DNA of 64,000 bases from Solirubrobacter sp963848475 (GCA_963848475.1 CAWKDW010000021.1:124001-188000), one strand, 5' to 3'. Counted from the first letter of the stretch, positions 36,221-51,248 are shown. Notes: generated by a model from the letters alone, not told the origin. Program-made: numbers and translations.

Positions 36221-37774
36221 ATGACGCACGTCATCGTCTACGACACCACCCTGCGCGACGGCATGCAGGGTGAGGGGATGTCGCTGTCGGTCGAGGAGAA
36301 GGTCCGCGTCGCGCGGATCCTCGACGAGCTCGGCGTGCCGATGATCGAGGCCGGCTTCCCGACGTCGAACCCGAAGGAGCTCGAGCTCTTCGAGCGGCTG
36401 CGCGAGGCTGGGTTGCAGGCGGACGTCTGCGCCTTCGGGATGACGCGCCGGCGCGGGGTCGCCGCCGAGGAGGACGCCGCGCTGCGCGTGCTCGCGGAGT
36501 CCTGGACGCCGGTCTCCACGATCGTGGGCAAGACCTGGGGGCTGCACCTCGAGAAGGTCGTCAAGGTCGGCCGCGCCGAGAACCTGGCGATGATCGGCGA
36601 GTCCGTCGCGTTCCTGGTCGCGTCCGGCAAGCGCGTGATCTATGACGCCGAGCACTTCTTCGACGGCTATCGCGACGACCCGGCGTACGCGATCGAGTGC
36701 CTGCGGACGGCGTTGGACGCGGGCGCCGAGAACCTGACGATGTGCGACACCAACGGCGCCTCGCTCCCACACCAGATCGCGGAGGCGGTCCATGTCGTGC
36801 GGCGGGCGCTGCCGTTCGCGGCTCTGGGCATCCACACGCACAACGACGCCGAGTGCGCCGTGGCGAACACGCTGGCCGGGGTGGCCGAGGGCGCCGTGAT
36901 GGTCCAGGGCACGATGAACGGCTACGGCGAGCGCTGTGGCAACGCGAACCTGATCTCGATCATCCCGAACCTGCAGCTGAAGATGGGCATGCAGTGCCTG
37001 CCCTCGCTCGAGGGTCTGACCGAGGCCTCGCACCTGGTGGCCGAGATGCTCAACCTCTCGCCCGACGCCAACCAGGCGTACGTGGGCAAGAACGCGTTCG
37101 CGCACAAGGGCGGGATGCACGTCGCCGGCGTCAACGCCGATCCGCTGACGTTCGAGCACATCGACCCCGCGGCCGTGGGCAACGCGCGCGAGGTGCTCGT
37201 GAGCGAGCTCTCGGGCAAGGGCACCGTGATCGCGCACGCGGGCGGCGCCCTGGACGATGCGGTCGCCTCGCGGGTCGTGGAACGCGTGAAGGAGCTCGAG
37301 CATCGCGGCTTCCAGTTCGAGGCCGCCGACGGCTCCTTCGAGCTGCTGATCCGCCGCGAGACGGGCTACTACCAGCCGCTGTTCACGCTCGAGTCCTGGC
37401 GCGTGATCGCCGAGAAGCGCGCCGACGGGCGGGTGGAGACCGAGGCGACGGTGAAGCTCTGGGTCGGCTCGCAGCGCTTCGTGCGCACCGCCGAGGGCAA
37501 CGGTCCCGTGCACGCCCTGGATCGCGCCTTGCGGGCCGCGATCGGCGAGCGGCTGCCGCACCTGCGCGACATCAAGCTCGTCAACTACAAGGTCCGCATC
37601 CTCGACGAGTGGAAGGCGACGGGCGCGACGACCCGCGTGCTGCTCGACGCCTCCGACGGGACGTCCACGTGGGGCGCGATCGGCGTGCACGAGAACGTCA
37701 TCGAGGCCTCGTGGGACGCGCTGGTGGACTCGCTCGAGGCGGGCATGCTGCGATCGCAGGCCGCTCTCAAGTGA
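36221..37774 (+). CDS. cimA: citramalate synthase
   Basis: CimA condenses acetyl-CoA with pyruvate to (R)-citramalate, giving a threonine-independent route to 2-oxobutyrate and isoleucine. The 517-residue protein begins YDTTLRDGMQGEGMSLS. The DG-MQ-GEGMSLS signature and the segment MCDTNGASLPHQI distinguish the CimA/DUF-type long group from LeuA. It also has GIHTHNDAECAVANTLAG and a C-terminal LeuA-dimer-like regulatory domain. LeuC, LeuD and LeuB in the same operon can process citramalate. Its stop overlaps the next gene's GTG (GTGA). It is intact. Confidence 0.92.
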   Translation: MTHVIVYDTTLRDGMQGEGMSLSVEEKVRVARILDELGVPMIEAGFPTSNPKELELFERLREAGLQADVCAFGMTRRRGVAAEEDAALRVLAESWTPVSTIVGKTWGLHLEKVVKVGRAENLAMIGESVAFLVASGKRVIYDAEHFFDGYRDDPAYAIECLRTALDAGAENLTMCDTNGASLPHQIAEAVHVVRRALPFAALGIHTHNDAECAVANTLAGVAEGAVMVQGTMNGYGERCGNANLISIIPNLQLKMGMQCLPSLEGLTEASHLVAEMLNLSPDANQAYVGKNAFAHKGGMHVAGVNADPLTFEHIDPAAVGNAREVLVSELSGKGTVIAHAGGALDDAVASRVVERVKELEHRGFQFEAADGSFELLIRRETGYYQPLFTLESWRVIAEKRADGRVETEATVKLWVGSQRFVRTAEGNGPVHALDRALRAAIGERLPHLRDIKLVNYKVRILDEWKATGATTRVLLDASDGTSTWGAIGVHENVIEASWDALVDSLEAGMLRSQAALK

Positions 37775-38878
37775 TCCCGCTCGCTCGCCCCGTGATCGGG
37801 GAAGCCGAGGAGCAGGCCGTGCTCGAGGTGCTGCGCTCGCGGCACCTCTCTCTGGGTCCGCGCGTGCCGGCCTTCGAGAACGCGTTCGCCGCGCGGGTGG
37901 ACGCTCGCTACGCGAGCGCGGTCTCCTCCGGCACGGCCGCGCTGCATCTGGCCCTGCGGGCGGTGGGCGTTTCGGCGGGCGACGAGGTCATCACGTCGCC
38001 GTTCTCGTTCGTGGCCTCGGCGAACTCGATCCTGTACGAGCAGGCGCGACCGGTGTTCGTGGACATCGATCCGGTCACGCTGAACCTGGACGTCGACGCG
38101 GCCGCGGCGGCGATCACGCAGCGCACGTCCGCGCTGCTCCCGGTCCACATCTTCGGCTATCCGGCCGACACGCCCGCATTGGAGGCGCATGGGCTGCCGA
38201 TCGTCGAGGACGCGTGCGAGGCGCTCGGCGCCGTCCACGCCGACGGCGTGCCGGTCGGCGGTCGCGGCCATCCCGCCGCCTTCGGCTTCTACGCCAACAA
38301 GCAGCTGGTGACGGGCGAGGGCGGGATGCTCACCGATGGGCTCGCTCGAGCACAAGACCGCCGTGGACTCCGAGCGCAACCAGGGCCGCGCGCCCGACAT
38401 GGACTGGCTCGACCACGACCGGCTCGGCTTCAACTACCGGCTGACCGACATGGCGTGTGCGCTCGGACTCGCGCAGCTCGATCGCCTCGACGACATGCTC
38501 GCCGCCCGCGCCCGCGCGGCGGACTGGTACCGCTCGGCGCTGGCCGGCTTCGAGGGGCTGGAGCTGCCGTGCGAGGACTTCGGCGGCGACGTCCGCGGCT
38601 GGTTCGTCTTCGTCGTGCAGTTGCCGCATGGCGTCGATCGCGACGAGACGATCCGTGCGTTGGCTCTGCGCGGCGTGCAGTCGAAGCCCTACCTCCCGGC
38701 GATCCACCTGATGTCCTTCTACCGCGAGCGCTTCGGCCATCGCGAGGGCGAGTTCCCGGTCTGCGAGGACGTCGCCGCCCGGTCGATCGCGCTGCCGTTC
38801 TTCCCGGAGATGACCCAGAGCCAGGTGGCCGAGGTCGCCGAGGCGCTGGACTCCGTGCTCTACACCGCTTTGAGGTAG
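37771..38878 (+). CDS. DegT/DnrJ/EryC1 family sugar aminotransferase (single frameshift)
   Basis: A PLP aminotransferase of the nucleotide-sugar type. It shows ARPVIGEAEEQAVLEVLRS, the SSGTAALHLALRAVG cofactor loop, SPFSFVASANSILY, and VEDACEALGA. The PLP Lys is in FGFYANKQLVTGEGGML. The frame breaks near 38338; dropping one G gives LTDGSLEHKTAVDSERNQG, then a complete C-terminal domain (GFNYRLTDMACALGLAQL). Corrected length is about 368 residues. It overlaps cimA by 4 bp at its start and the antisense GNAT by 19 bp at its end. No other sugar-pathway gene is near, so its product is unknown. Confidence 0.86.
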
Positions 38879-39475
38879 CCGATGAAGCCTGGGCCGCCGA
38901 GCGCCCGGGCGGTCCGCTCGTTGGGCGCGCGCCGGATCTCGCGCTCGCCGAAGCCGTAGGCCTCGTACAGCGCGCGGGCGGGGCGGTTGTGCAGGCCGGT
39001 GTCGAGCGCCAGGTTCGTCAGTCCTGCCTTGGCGGCCTCGAGTTGCGCGTCGTCGAGCAGGTGTTGGGCGACGCCTCTGCGACGCCAGCTGGGTGTCACG
39101 GCGAGCGCGTCGACGAAGTAGGCGTCCAGCGGCGGGCTGAGCGAGACCCGGCCGGCCGCGCGCAGGTGCCGGAACGTGCTCGGCCAGCGCCACAGCGGCA
39201 GGCGCGGGAAGCGTCAGCCCGACGAAGCGCCGCGACAGCCGGTCGACGTGCGAGACCGGAAAGCCGGCCGCGAGGCCGACCACCTCGCCCTCGGCCAGCG
39301 CGACCCGGCAGTACTCGTAGCTCGCCGCGTGGCCGCGCTCGCCGTAGGCACGCTCGATCAGCTTCAGCGCGCGCTCCGCGCTGCCCGCGTAGGCGGTGTA
39401 GTACGGCTCCGCGGAAGCGAAGAGCAGCGGGGCGCAAGGGTCCTCGGGTCGCGCGGGGCGGACGAGCAGATCCAT
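38860..39475 (-). CDS. GNAT family N-acetyltransferase (single frameshift)
   Basis: An acetyltransferase of about 205 residues after correction. The N-terminal half has LVRPARPEDPCAPLLFASAEPYY and LAEGEVVGLAAGFPVSH. The frame breaks near 39207; dropping one base gives GLTLPRLPLWRWPSTFRHL, continuing to the acetyl-CoA loop VTPSWRRRGVAQHLLDDA and the C-terminal ALYEAYGFGEREIRR. The substrate is unknown. Start codons of this gene and argH are divergent and only about 20 bp apart. The 3' end overlaps the DegT gene tail to tail. Confidence 0.8.
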
Positions 39476-39497
39476 CTTGGGTCATGATGCCGAGTCC

Positions 39498-40865
39498 GTG
39501 TCCCGCTTCTCACTTCCGCCCGATCCCGTGTTCGTCTCGATGAATGCGTCGATCGGCTTCGACTGGCGCCTGGCGCCCTATGACGTCGCGCAGTCCCGCG
39601 CTCACGCGACGATGCTCGCCGCCACCGGCATCATCACCGACGCCGACCGCGACGAGCTGCTCGGAGGCCTCGATCGGGTCGCCGCCGAGCTCGATGCCGG
39701 CGAGTTCGCCTTCCTGGACTCCGACGAGGACATCCACATGGCGGTCGAGCGGCGGCTCACCGAGATCGTGGGCGCCGTCGGCGGCAAGCTGCACACGGCC
39801 CGCTCGCGCAACGATCAGGTCGCGACGGACATGGCGATGTTCACCCGCGCGCACGCGCTGCGGGCGATCGAGGCGCTGCAGGACCTGCAGACCGTGATCG
39901 TGCGCGTGGCCGAGGCGCACCTGGACTGGGCGATGCCGGGCTACACGCACCTCCAGCGCGCGCAGCCGGTCTATCTCTCGCACCACCTGCTGGCCTATTT
40001 CTGGATGTTCCGGCGCGACGCGGGGCGCTTCGAGACGGTGCTCGGCTCCACGACCGAGCTGCCGTTGGGCGCGGGCGCGCTGGCGGGCGTGAACTTCCCG
40101 ACCGACCGGCGCCTGGTGGCCTCCGAGCTCGGCTTCGCGGGCGTGGTGCCGAACTCGATCGACGCGGTCTCCAACCGCGACTTCGTCCTCGACTTCCTGG
40201 CCGCCGCGGCCACCTGCGCGACGCATCTCTCACGGCTGGGCGCGGAGATCGTGCTCTGGTCCTCGGAGGAGTTCGGCTTCTGCGAGGTGTCCGACGCCTG
40301 GGCGTCGAGCTCATCGATCATGCCGCAGAAGAAGAACCCCGACGCGGCCGAGCTGCTGCGCGCGAAGGCGCCCCGGATCGTCGGGCACCTCGCGGCGCTG
40401 CACGGGGTGATGCACGGGACTCCGCTGACCTACAACAAGGACATGCAGGAGGACAAGGAGCACCTCTTCGACGCCGTCGACACGCTGGAGCTGTCGCTGG
40501 CGGCGGCGCGCGGGATGCTCGGCGGGATGACCTTCAAGCGCGAGCGCCTGGCCGCCGCCGCGACGGACGAGATGCTCGCCGCCGTCGACGTCGCCGACAT
40601 GCTCGTCAAGCGCGGCGTGCCCTTCCGGCAGTCGCACGGGATCGTCGCCGGGCTGGTCCGCACGGCGGTCGAATCCGATCGCACGCTGTCCCAGCTGACG
40701 CGCGAGGAGCTCGCCCAGCACTCCGACGTGCTCGATGACGACTTCTACTCGGTGCTATCCCAGGGCTCGTGGCTGGAATCCAAGGAGAGCGAGGGCGGGA
40801 CGTCGCTGGCCCGGGTGCGGGAGCAGCTGGCGCACGCGCGGGCGGCACTGGACTCGACGTCCTAG
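39498..40865 (+). CDS. argH: argininosuccinate lyase
   Basis: ArgH splits argininosuccinate to arginine and fumarate. It has about 455 residues and is intact. The fumarase/ASL superfamily blocks are all there: EDIHMAVERRL, HTARSRNDQVATDM, and the catalytic His in GYTHLQRAQP. The flexible serine loop SSIMPQKKNPDAAELLRAK is also present. The GTG at 39498 gives VSRFSLPPDPVF; an in-frame TTG at 39477 would add seven residues and is less likely. No argG or other arg gene is adjacent in the window. Confidence 0.95.
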   Translation: MSRFSLPPDPVFVSMNASIGFDWRLAPYDVAQSRAHATMLAATGIITDADRDELLGGLDRVAAELDAGEFAFLDSDEDIHMAVERRLTEIVGAVGGKLHTARSRNDQVATDMAMFTRAHALRAIEALQDLQTVIVRVAEAHLDWAMPGYTHLQRAQPVYLSHHLLAYFWMFRRDAGRFETVLGSTTELPLGAGALAGVNFPTDRRLVASELGFAGVVPNSIDAVSNRDFVLDFLAAAATCATHLSRLGAEIVLWSSEEFGFCEVSDAWASSSSIMPQKKNPDAAELLRAKAPRIVGHLAALHGVMHGTPLTYNKDMQEDKEHLFDAVDTLELSLAAARGMLGGMTFKRERLAAAATDEMLAAVDVADMLVKRGVPFRQSHGIVAGLVRTAVESDRTLSQLTREELAQHSDVLDDDFYSVLSQGSWLESKESEGGTSLARVREQLAHARAALDSTS

Positions 40866-40914
40866 GCGCATTGTCGAGGCAGCCGGCTTCGCCGGCGCAT
40901 TCGACTTCGGCTGG

Positions 40915-40936
40915 GGAGGTCGCTTCGCGGACCTCC
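40915..40936. repeat. 22-nt palindromic intergenic repeat, copy C
   Basis: A 7-bp stem (GGAGGTC / GACCTCC) around GCTTCGCG. It lies between argH and the DNA glycosylase gene and runs right up to the likely start of the latter. A second hairpin (GCCGGC-TTC-GCCGGC, 40882-40896) precedes it. Compared with copy A (3282) and copy B (6374), stem bases differ in pairs that preserve pairing. Confidence 0.6.
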
Positions 40937-41487
40937 CTGACAGCGGCGTTCTACGACCGGCCGGTCCTCGAGGTCGCGCCGGAGCTGCTGGGCTGTGTCG
41001 TCCGGCACGGCCCCTGCGCGGGCGTGATCGTCGAGACCGAGGCGTACCACTACTCCGAGCCGGCGTCCCACGCGTACGTCGGCATCACGCCGCGTACGGG
41101 GGTCCTGCACGGGGCGCCGGGCACGGCGTACATCTACCGCTCCTACGGGATCCACGCGCTCTTGAATGCGGTGTGCGAGCCCGAGGGGGTGGGGGCGGCG
41201 GTCCTGATCCGCGCGCTGGAGCCGATCGCGGGGCTGGCGGAGATGCGTGCGCGCCGCGGCGCGGGGGAGCTGACCAACGGCCCGGGGAAGTTGACGCAGG
41301 CGCTCGGGATCGACCTGTCCGAGAACGACACGTCGCTGATCACGGGCCCGATCACGATCGTGTCCGGGGAGCGGCTCCCGTATCTCACGGGCCCGCGCAT
41401 CGGGATCACCAAGGCCGCCGATCTCCCATGGCGGTTCTGTGCTCTGGGCTCGCGGGACGTCTCGCGCCCCTGGCCGCCCGGTTCTGA
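40937..41487 (+). CDS. mpg: DNA-3-methyladenine glycosylase, Mpg/AAG family (uncertain start, frameshift near end)
   Basis: A base-excision repair glycosylase for alkylated purines. The AAG fold is clear: AAFYDRPVLEVAPELLGCVV, IVETEAYHYSEPASHAY, RTGVLHGAPGTAYIYRSYGIH, LLNAVCEPEG, LIRALEPIAG, and TNGPGKLTQALGI. No ATG or GTG precedes the conserved region in frame. A CTG at 40937 or a TTG at 40871 may be used, or the start was lost to an error. Near 41478 one missing C would turn the open frame into WPPRF and a stop at 41485-41487, a natural AAG end. Uncorrected, the frame runs to 41641 over the PBP gene. Confidence 0.82.
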
Positions 41488-41497
41488 ACTCGACCCG

Positions 41498-43896
41498 CTA
41501 GCCGGTCGTGCCGTCCCCGGCAGCCGGTGCGGTCATCTCCCGCACCTCCGGTTCCGGGGTCGGTGGCCGGCGGATCCGTCGCCGGTGGATCGGCCGCCGG
41601 CGGGTCCTGCGCGGGCGGATCGGTCGTCGTCGGCGGCGTGACCGGGGGCGTCGTCGTTCCACCCGTCCCGCCGCCGCCGGTGGTCGGCGGTGCCGTCGTC
41701 GCGGCGGGCGGGGCGACGGTTGCCGCCGGCGGGACGTAGGTGCCCGTGCCCGGCGTCGGCGTCTCGGTGGGCTTGCCGGTTCCGTCGCCGCCGTCCTTCC
41801 TGGGCAGCGGGTCGATCTTCAGCAGCGCCTGCATGAAGGTCTTCCAGATCGCGGCGGGATAGGTGCCACCGGAGACCGGCCTGCCTTGGAACTCGGTCTT
41901 CATCGGCTTGAACTCGTCGGGGTAGCCGACCCAGACGGCGACGGTGTACTCCTTCGTCCAGGCCACGAACCACGCGTCGCCGTAGTCCTCGGTGGTGCCG
42001 GTCTTGCCGGCGATCATCACGCCGGGGATCTGGGCGCGGGTCGCGGTGCCGTCCTTGACGACGGTCTGCAGGATCGAGGAGACGGTGCCGGCCACCTGCG
42101 GCGTGAGCACCTTGCGCTCCTTGCGCTTGTTGATCATCTTCTGGCCGTCGTCGAGCACGACCGCGCGCTTCTTCTTGCCGTCGCGCTTGTCGATGCGCTC
42201 GATGCCCGACGGGTCCGGGCACGGGCAGGCTCTTGTGGCTCTGGCCCGGGGAGAGCGTTCCGTACACGAGCTTTCCGCCCGTCGCGAACGTCTCATAGGC
42301 GTGCGCCATGTCCAGCGGCGTGACGCCAGTGCGCAGACCGCCGAGCGCCATCGCGTAGTTGCTCGAGACGGATGTGCGGACACCCATCCGGCGCGCGAGC
42401 TTGGCGACCTTCTTGGTCTTGACCTTCATGCCGACCTGGGCGTAGACGGCGTTGTCGGAGAAGGTCGTCGCGTTCGCGAGCGTCCTGATCCCGCCGTAGG
42501 CGTCCTCGTAGTTGTTGACCGTGAACTTCTCGCCGCCCTTGAGGATGTAGGTCTTCTTCTTGGACTCCCAGGTCGACTGCGGGCTGATGCCCTGGCGCAG
42601 CGCCTCGGCGAGCACGAACGGCTTGAACGAGGAGCCGGGCTGGCGCTGACCCTGGGTGGCGAGGTTGAACGGGGTGGTCCCGTAGTTGTCGCCGCCGACC
42701 ATCGCGCGCACCTCGCCGGTGTTGTTGGCGATCGCGACCAGCGAGGCCCGCGGGCCGGTTCGGCCGGGCGGGAGCCAGTCCTTGATCGCCTTCTCGGCGG
42801 CGCGCTGCACGCGCGAGTCGATCGTCGTCTGGACCACGAGGCCGCCCTCGAACGCGCGCTGCGCGCCCTGCTGGCCGCCGCCGAGCTGGTCGACGACCTG
42901 CGGCTTGATCCAGGAGGTGAAGTACGGGAAGTCCGTGTCCTCCTTCGGGAAGTTCAGATCGTCGCCCGTCGGCAGGTCCTCGGCCTTCTCAGAGTCGTAG
43001 AGGCTGCGCGTGAGGTAGCCCTGCTGGAGCATTCGCAGCAGCACGAGGTCGCGCCGGCGCTTGGACGCGACCGGGTGCTGGATCGGGTCGAACGCGCTCG
43101 GGGAGGCCACCATCGCGGCCAGCAGCGCGGCCTCGTGGGGCTGCAGGACCGACGCGCAGGGCGTCTCGTCCTCGCCGCGACCGCCGCAGCGATCGTGGTT
43201 GTAGGAGAAGTAGGTCCGTGCCGCCGACTCGATGCCGTAGGCGCCGTTGCCGAAGTAGATCTGATTGAGGTAGTTGCGGAGGATCTCCTCCTTGGACCAG
43301 CGGCGCGTGAGGTGGTACGCCAGCGCCGCCTCGCGGAGCTTCTGGAAGATGGTGCGCTCGTTCTCGGCGGCGAGCGAGAGCTTCACGAACTGCTGCGGGA
43401 TCGTCGAGGCGCCCTGCAGCGCCTGGCCGGAGGTGACGTCCTCGACGGCCGCGCGGGCGATGCCGCGCAGATCGACGCCGCTGTTGGTGTAGAAGCGGCG
43501 GTCCTCGATCGAGATGATCGCGTGCTTCATCACGGGCGCGATCTGGGTCTCGGAGAGGTAGATCCGGCGCTCCGAACCGGTCAGCGTGCCGATCTGGTCG
43601 CCACGGCGGTCCTCGATCGTCGTCGGCGTGTGCGTCGGGCGCTGCAGATGCGGCAGGTCCGACGCGACGGCCATGAACATCCCGAACAGCGCCGAGACGA
43701 TCCCGAGCACGCCGAGGAAGAAGAGGACGAGCAGAACGCGGAGCTTGCGGACCTTGAAGCGCTTGGGACGCTTGCGGCGCCTCCATAGACGCGGGCGACG
43801 GCGCGTGCGCTCGCGCGTGCGAGGGAGATCGACGACTTCCCCGGCGCCGGTGAGGGCGTCGGGAGACATCGTGCTCGTGGGCTCGTGCTCGCTCAT
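41498..43896 (-). CDS. class A penicillin-binding protein (two frameshifts)
   Basis: A bifunctional peptidoglycan transglycosylase/transpeptidase of about 800 residues. A basic cytoplasmic N-terminus is followed by one transmembrane anchor (about 50-75). The GT51 domain has SIEDRRFYTNSGVDLRG and GASTIPQQFVK. The transpeptidase has SxxK in PGSSFKPF, SxN in TFSDNAVYA and the KTGT box in IAGKTGTTEDYGDAW. The first frame breaks near 42211; dropping one C gives PVPGPSGIERI. The tail is a Pro/Thr/Gly-rich run with DPPA-type repeats. A second extra base near 41536 would end it at 41498; otherwise it runs to 41406. It is divergent from tyrS. Confidence 0.9.
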
Positions 43897-44010
43897 AGAC
43901 AGGTCTCGACCAGCGCCCCAGACGGAAACGCTCCTGTCAAGGGTAAGGGGCCGAGAATGAGAGCCGGGCGGACCAGGCCTGACCGGAGCAAAACTCTAGC
44001 ATTGGGGCCG

Positions 44011-45176
44011 ATGGAATCACCCGCGCAGTTCCTCGCCCGCAACGCGGTAGACGTGCGCCCTGACGGGCTGCTCGAGAAGCGTTTGGCGGAGGGCCGACCG
44101 CTCCGGATCAAGCTCGGTCTGGACCCCACCGCCAAGGACCTCCACCTGGGCCACACGGTGGTCTTGCAGAAGCTGCGCGAGTTCCAGGACCTCGGGCACA
44201 CCGTCGTGTTGATCATCGGCGACTACACGGCGCGGGTCGGTGATCCGTCGGGGCGCTCGGCGACCCGGCCGGTGCTCTCGCCGGCCGAGATCGACGAGCA
44301 CGCCCAGACGTACCTCGATCAGGCGACCAAGGTGCTCGCCGACGACGAGCGGCTGGAGGTCCGCCGCAACTCGGAGTGGCTGGACATGCCGATGGAGGAC
44401 CTGTTCCGGCTCGTGCGCTTCGTCACGGTCGCCCAGCTGCTCGAGCGCGACGACTTCTCCAAGCGGATGGCGGCGGCCGAGCCGATCTCGATGCTCGAGC
44501 TGCTCTACCCGGTACTCCAGGGCTACGACTCGGTGGCGATCCGCGCCGACGTGGAGCTCGGCGGCACCGACCAGACCTTCAATCTCTTCATGGGCCGGGC
44601 GCTGCAGACCGCCTACGGGCAGCCGCCGCAGGTGGTGCTGACGGTCCCGTTGCTCAACGGGACCGACGGCGAGCGCAAGATGTCGAAGTCCTACGGCAAC
44701 CAGATCGGGATCACCGATCCGCCTGCAGGAGATGTACGGCAAGACGCTGCGGATACCCGACGAGCAGCTCGAGTCCTGGTACGGGTTGCTGCTCGGCGGA
44801 GCGATTCCCGGGGGCGTGGGCCCGCGCGACGCGAAGCGCGCCCTCGCGCGCGCGCTCGTGGCGCGCTTCTGGGGAGAGGAGGAGGCCGGCGAGGCGGAGG
44901 CCGGATTCGACCGCGTCTTCATCGCGCACGAGCTCCCCGAGGAGATCGAAGCGGTCGAGGTCGGCGGCGACCGACGGGATGCTGCATCTGCCGCAGGTCA
45001 TCGTCGAGGTCTTCGGGGGCTCGCGCTCTGAGGCCCGGCGGAAGCTGGCCCAGGGCGGCGTGAAGCTGGAGGGGGCGGCGCTGCCGGCGGAACCGCTCGA
45101 CCTACCGGCCTCGGAACTGGACGGGCGCGTCCTCCAACTGGGCAAGCGCCAGTTCCGCCGCGTACGGGTCGTCTAG
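44011..45176 (+). CDS. tyrS: tyrosyl-tRNA synthetase (two frameshifts)
   Basis: TyrRS charges tRNA-Tyr. This class I synthetase has HLGHTVVLQKL (HIGH motif) near residue 45, ELGGTDQTFNLFMGR, and the KMSKS loop ERKMSKSYGNQIGI. A C-terminal S4 RNA-binding domain follows (SRSEARRKLAQGGVKLEG). Two breaks each disappear on dropping one base: near 44724 (ITDPPQEMYGKTLRIPDE) and near 44972 (GGDDGMLHLPQVIVEVFG). Corrected length is about 388 residues. Because the gene is essential, these are almost certainly sequence errors. A TAGCAT at 43997-44002 lies close to the ATG. Confidence 0.93.
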
Positions 45177-45197
45177 AAAGAAATTTCGCTTCTGCCC

Positions 45198-45225
45198 TTG
45201 AGGGTCGGAAACTCGCTGCTACTCT
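45198..45225 (+). promoter_or_regulatory. rRNA operon promoter P1 (putative)
   Basis: TTGAGG (45198-45203) and TACTCT (45220-45225) are spaced by 16 bp, a fair sigma-70/SigA match, about 370 bp before the 16S gene and just after tyrS. Confidence 0.5.
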
Positions 45226-45265
45226 GCTGATCGCGGCACGGAGAAGCGCTCCGGCCCGCCAGGGG

Positions 45266-45294
45266 GTGACTCCAGGCGACAGGTGCGCTAGACT
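45266..45294 (+). promoter_or_regulatory. rRNA operon promoter P2 (putative)
   Basis: GTGACT (45266-45271) and TAGACT (45289-45294) are spaced by 17 bp. It lies downstream of P1, as in tandem rrn promoters. The remaining leader, 45300-45597, holds the 16S processing arm but no other gene. Confidence 0.45.
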
Positions 45295-45370
45295 TCGATG
45301 CCCGCTCGAGAGCCAGACTCTTGAGAGCGCAATATCTTCACGGAGGGAATCCCCCTCCCACAAGGCGCGG

Positions 45371-45396
45371 CGGTCTTTGAAAACTCAACAGCATGC
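45371..45396 (+). promoter_or_regulatory. 5' arm of the 16S processing stalk
   Basis: This 26-nt segment (CGGTCTTTGAAAACTC...) is complementary, with two mismatches and 17 consecutive pairs, to 47272-47297 downstream of 16S. The two arms would form the RNase III type precursor stem. Confidence 0.75.
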
Positions 45397-45597
45397 ATAA
45401 TTCGGCGGCTCCTTGCTGCCGGAATATGTCCAGGTTTCGAGATGCTGGCGGACTCTACCCAGAGGCCGACCGGCGCAAGGAACTAGTAGTACAGAAGTGC
45501 CAGTAGTACTGAGCAAGTAGTAACCCTGTCATGCGCTCGGTCCGTTACATGTGTACCGACGGACCCTCGAGTAGCGCACGACGCTCTTTGTGAAGTT

Positions 45598-50437
<4,840 letters not shown>

Positions 50438-50511
50438 ATTTTTTCGTTGGTACCCGTTCGTTGGCGGGTTGTGCAGTTTTGAAGGCCCGCTGAGGCGTGG
50501 TCTTGACAAGT

Positions 50512-50628
50512 TTCCGGTGGCTATTGCGCGGGGGAAACACCTCTTCCCATTCCGAACAGAGCAGTTAAGCCCCGTAGCGCCGATGGTACTTGGCCTGCAA
50601 GGGCCTGGGAGAGTAGGTCGCCGCCGGT
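50512..50628 (+). rRNA. rrf: 5S ribosomal RNA
   Basis: 117-nt 5S rRNA. The terminal helix pairs CCGGTGGC at the 5' end with GTCGCCGCCGG at the 3' end. The loop sequences CCCATTCCGAACAG and GGGAGAGTAGGTCG are diagnostic. It follows the 23S gene by about 75 nt, including the 3' arm of the 23S stalk (50469-50491). Confidence 0.95.
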
Positions 50629-50642
50629 CCTTACATAAAGAG

Positions 50643-50664
50643 GAGCCGCCCGTTGAGGCGGCTC
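50643..50664 (+). terminator. intrinsic terminator of the rRNA operon
   Basis: GAGCCGCC and GGCGGCTC form an 8-bp stem with loop CGTTGA, followed by TTCGTCGTT. It is preceded by an A-rich stretch and lies 15 nt after 5S. Confidence 0.75.
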
Positions 50665-50680
50665 TTCGTCGTTAACGATC

Positions 50681-51228
50681 GTGTCCGACATCACGACAGC
50701 CCGCTTGCGTCTGTCCCGCTGGGACGCAGCGCAGCACGCGCCGGCGCTGGAGGCGATCAACGCCTCTGCCGGAGGTCGTGCGGTACCTCAACGGCGGCGT
50801 GCCATACACGCCCCAGGAGAGCGCGGCACAGTCCGCGCGGTTCGCGCGCGCACTGGGCAGCGCTACGGCTTCGGACTCTGGGCGGCGGCGACGCGTAGCG
50901 CTTCGCATGAGGTCATCGGCTTCGTCGGCCTCCAGCATCCGGTGTGGTTTCCCGAGCTCGTCGAGCGACGTGGAGGTCGGCTGGCGCCTGCATCCCTCGG
51001 CCTGGGGAACGGGTACGCGACCGAGGGTGGTCGCGCGGCGCTCGCGTGCGCGTGGGAGCGACTGGGCCTGGAACGGGTGATCTCGCTGATCGACCCCGCC
51101 AACGCTCCGTCGATCGCGGTCGCCGAGCGGCTGGGGATGACCTGCGCGGAGCGGGTGGCGCACCCGCAGCGGCCCGGCTCCCTCGACATCTACGCGGTTT
51201 CGCGCCCCGATCATGGTCGGCGACGTAG
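50681..51228 (+). CDS. GNAT family N-acetyltransferase (multiple indels)
   Basis: A RimJ-like acetyltransferase of about 180 residues, heavily damaged. Blocks in three frames join into one protein: ITTARLRLSRWDAAQ, EVVRYLNGGVPYTPQESAAQ, GQRYGFGLWA and EVIGFVGLQHPVWFPELV, then DVEVGWRLHPSAWG and NGYATEGGRAALACAWERLGLERV, and AVAERLGMTCAERV. Indels: extra base near 50768, missing near 50857, extra near 50965, missing near 51005, and probably one missing before a TAG at 51226-51228. This is either locally poor sequence or real decay. The GTG start follows the rrn terminator. Confidence 0.68.
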
Positions 51229-51248
51229 CGGCCATGAAGGGAACGACA

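Noticed and set aside
41488..41641. C-terminal extension of the DNA glycosylase over the PBP gene
   Set aside because: Family proteins end at the equivalent of 41487; the extension is antisense PBP tail.
44700..45000. Programmed ribosomal frameshifting in tyrS and other genes
   Set aside because: No common slippery heptamer or downstream structure; direction, context and gene type vary, and leuC alone has three indels within 50 bp.
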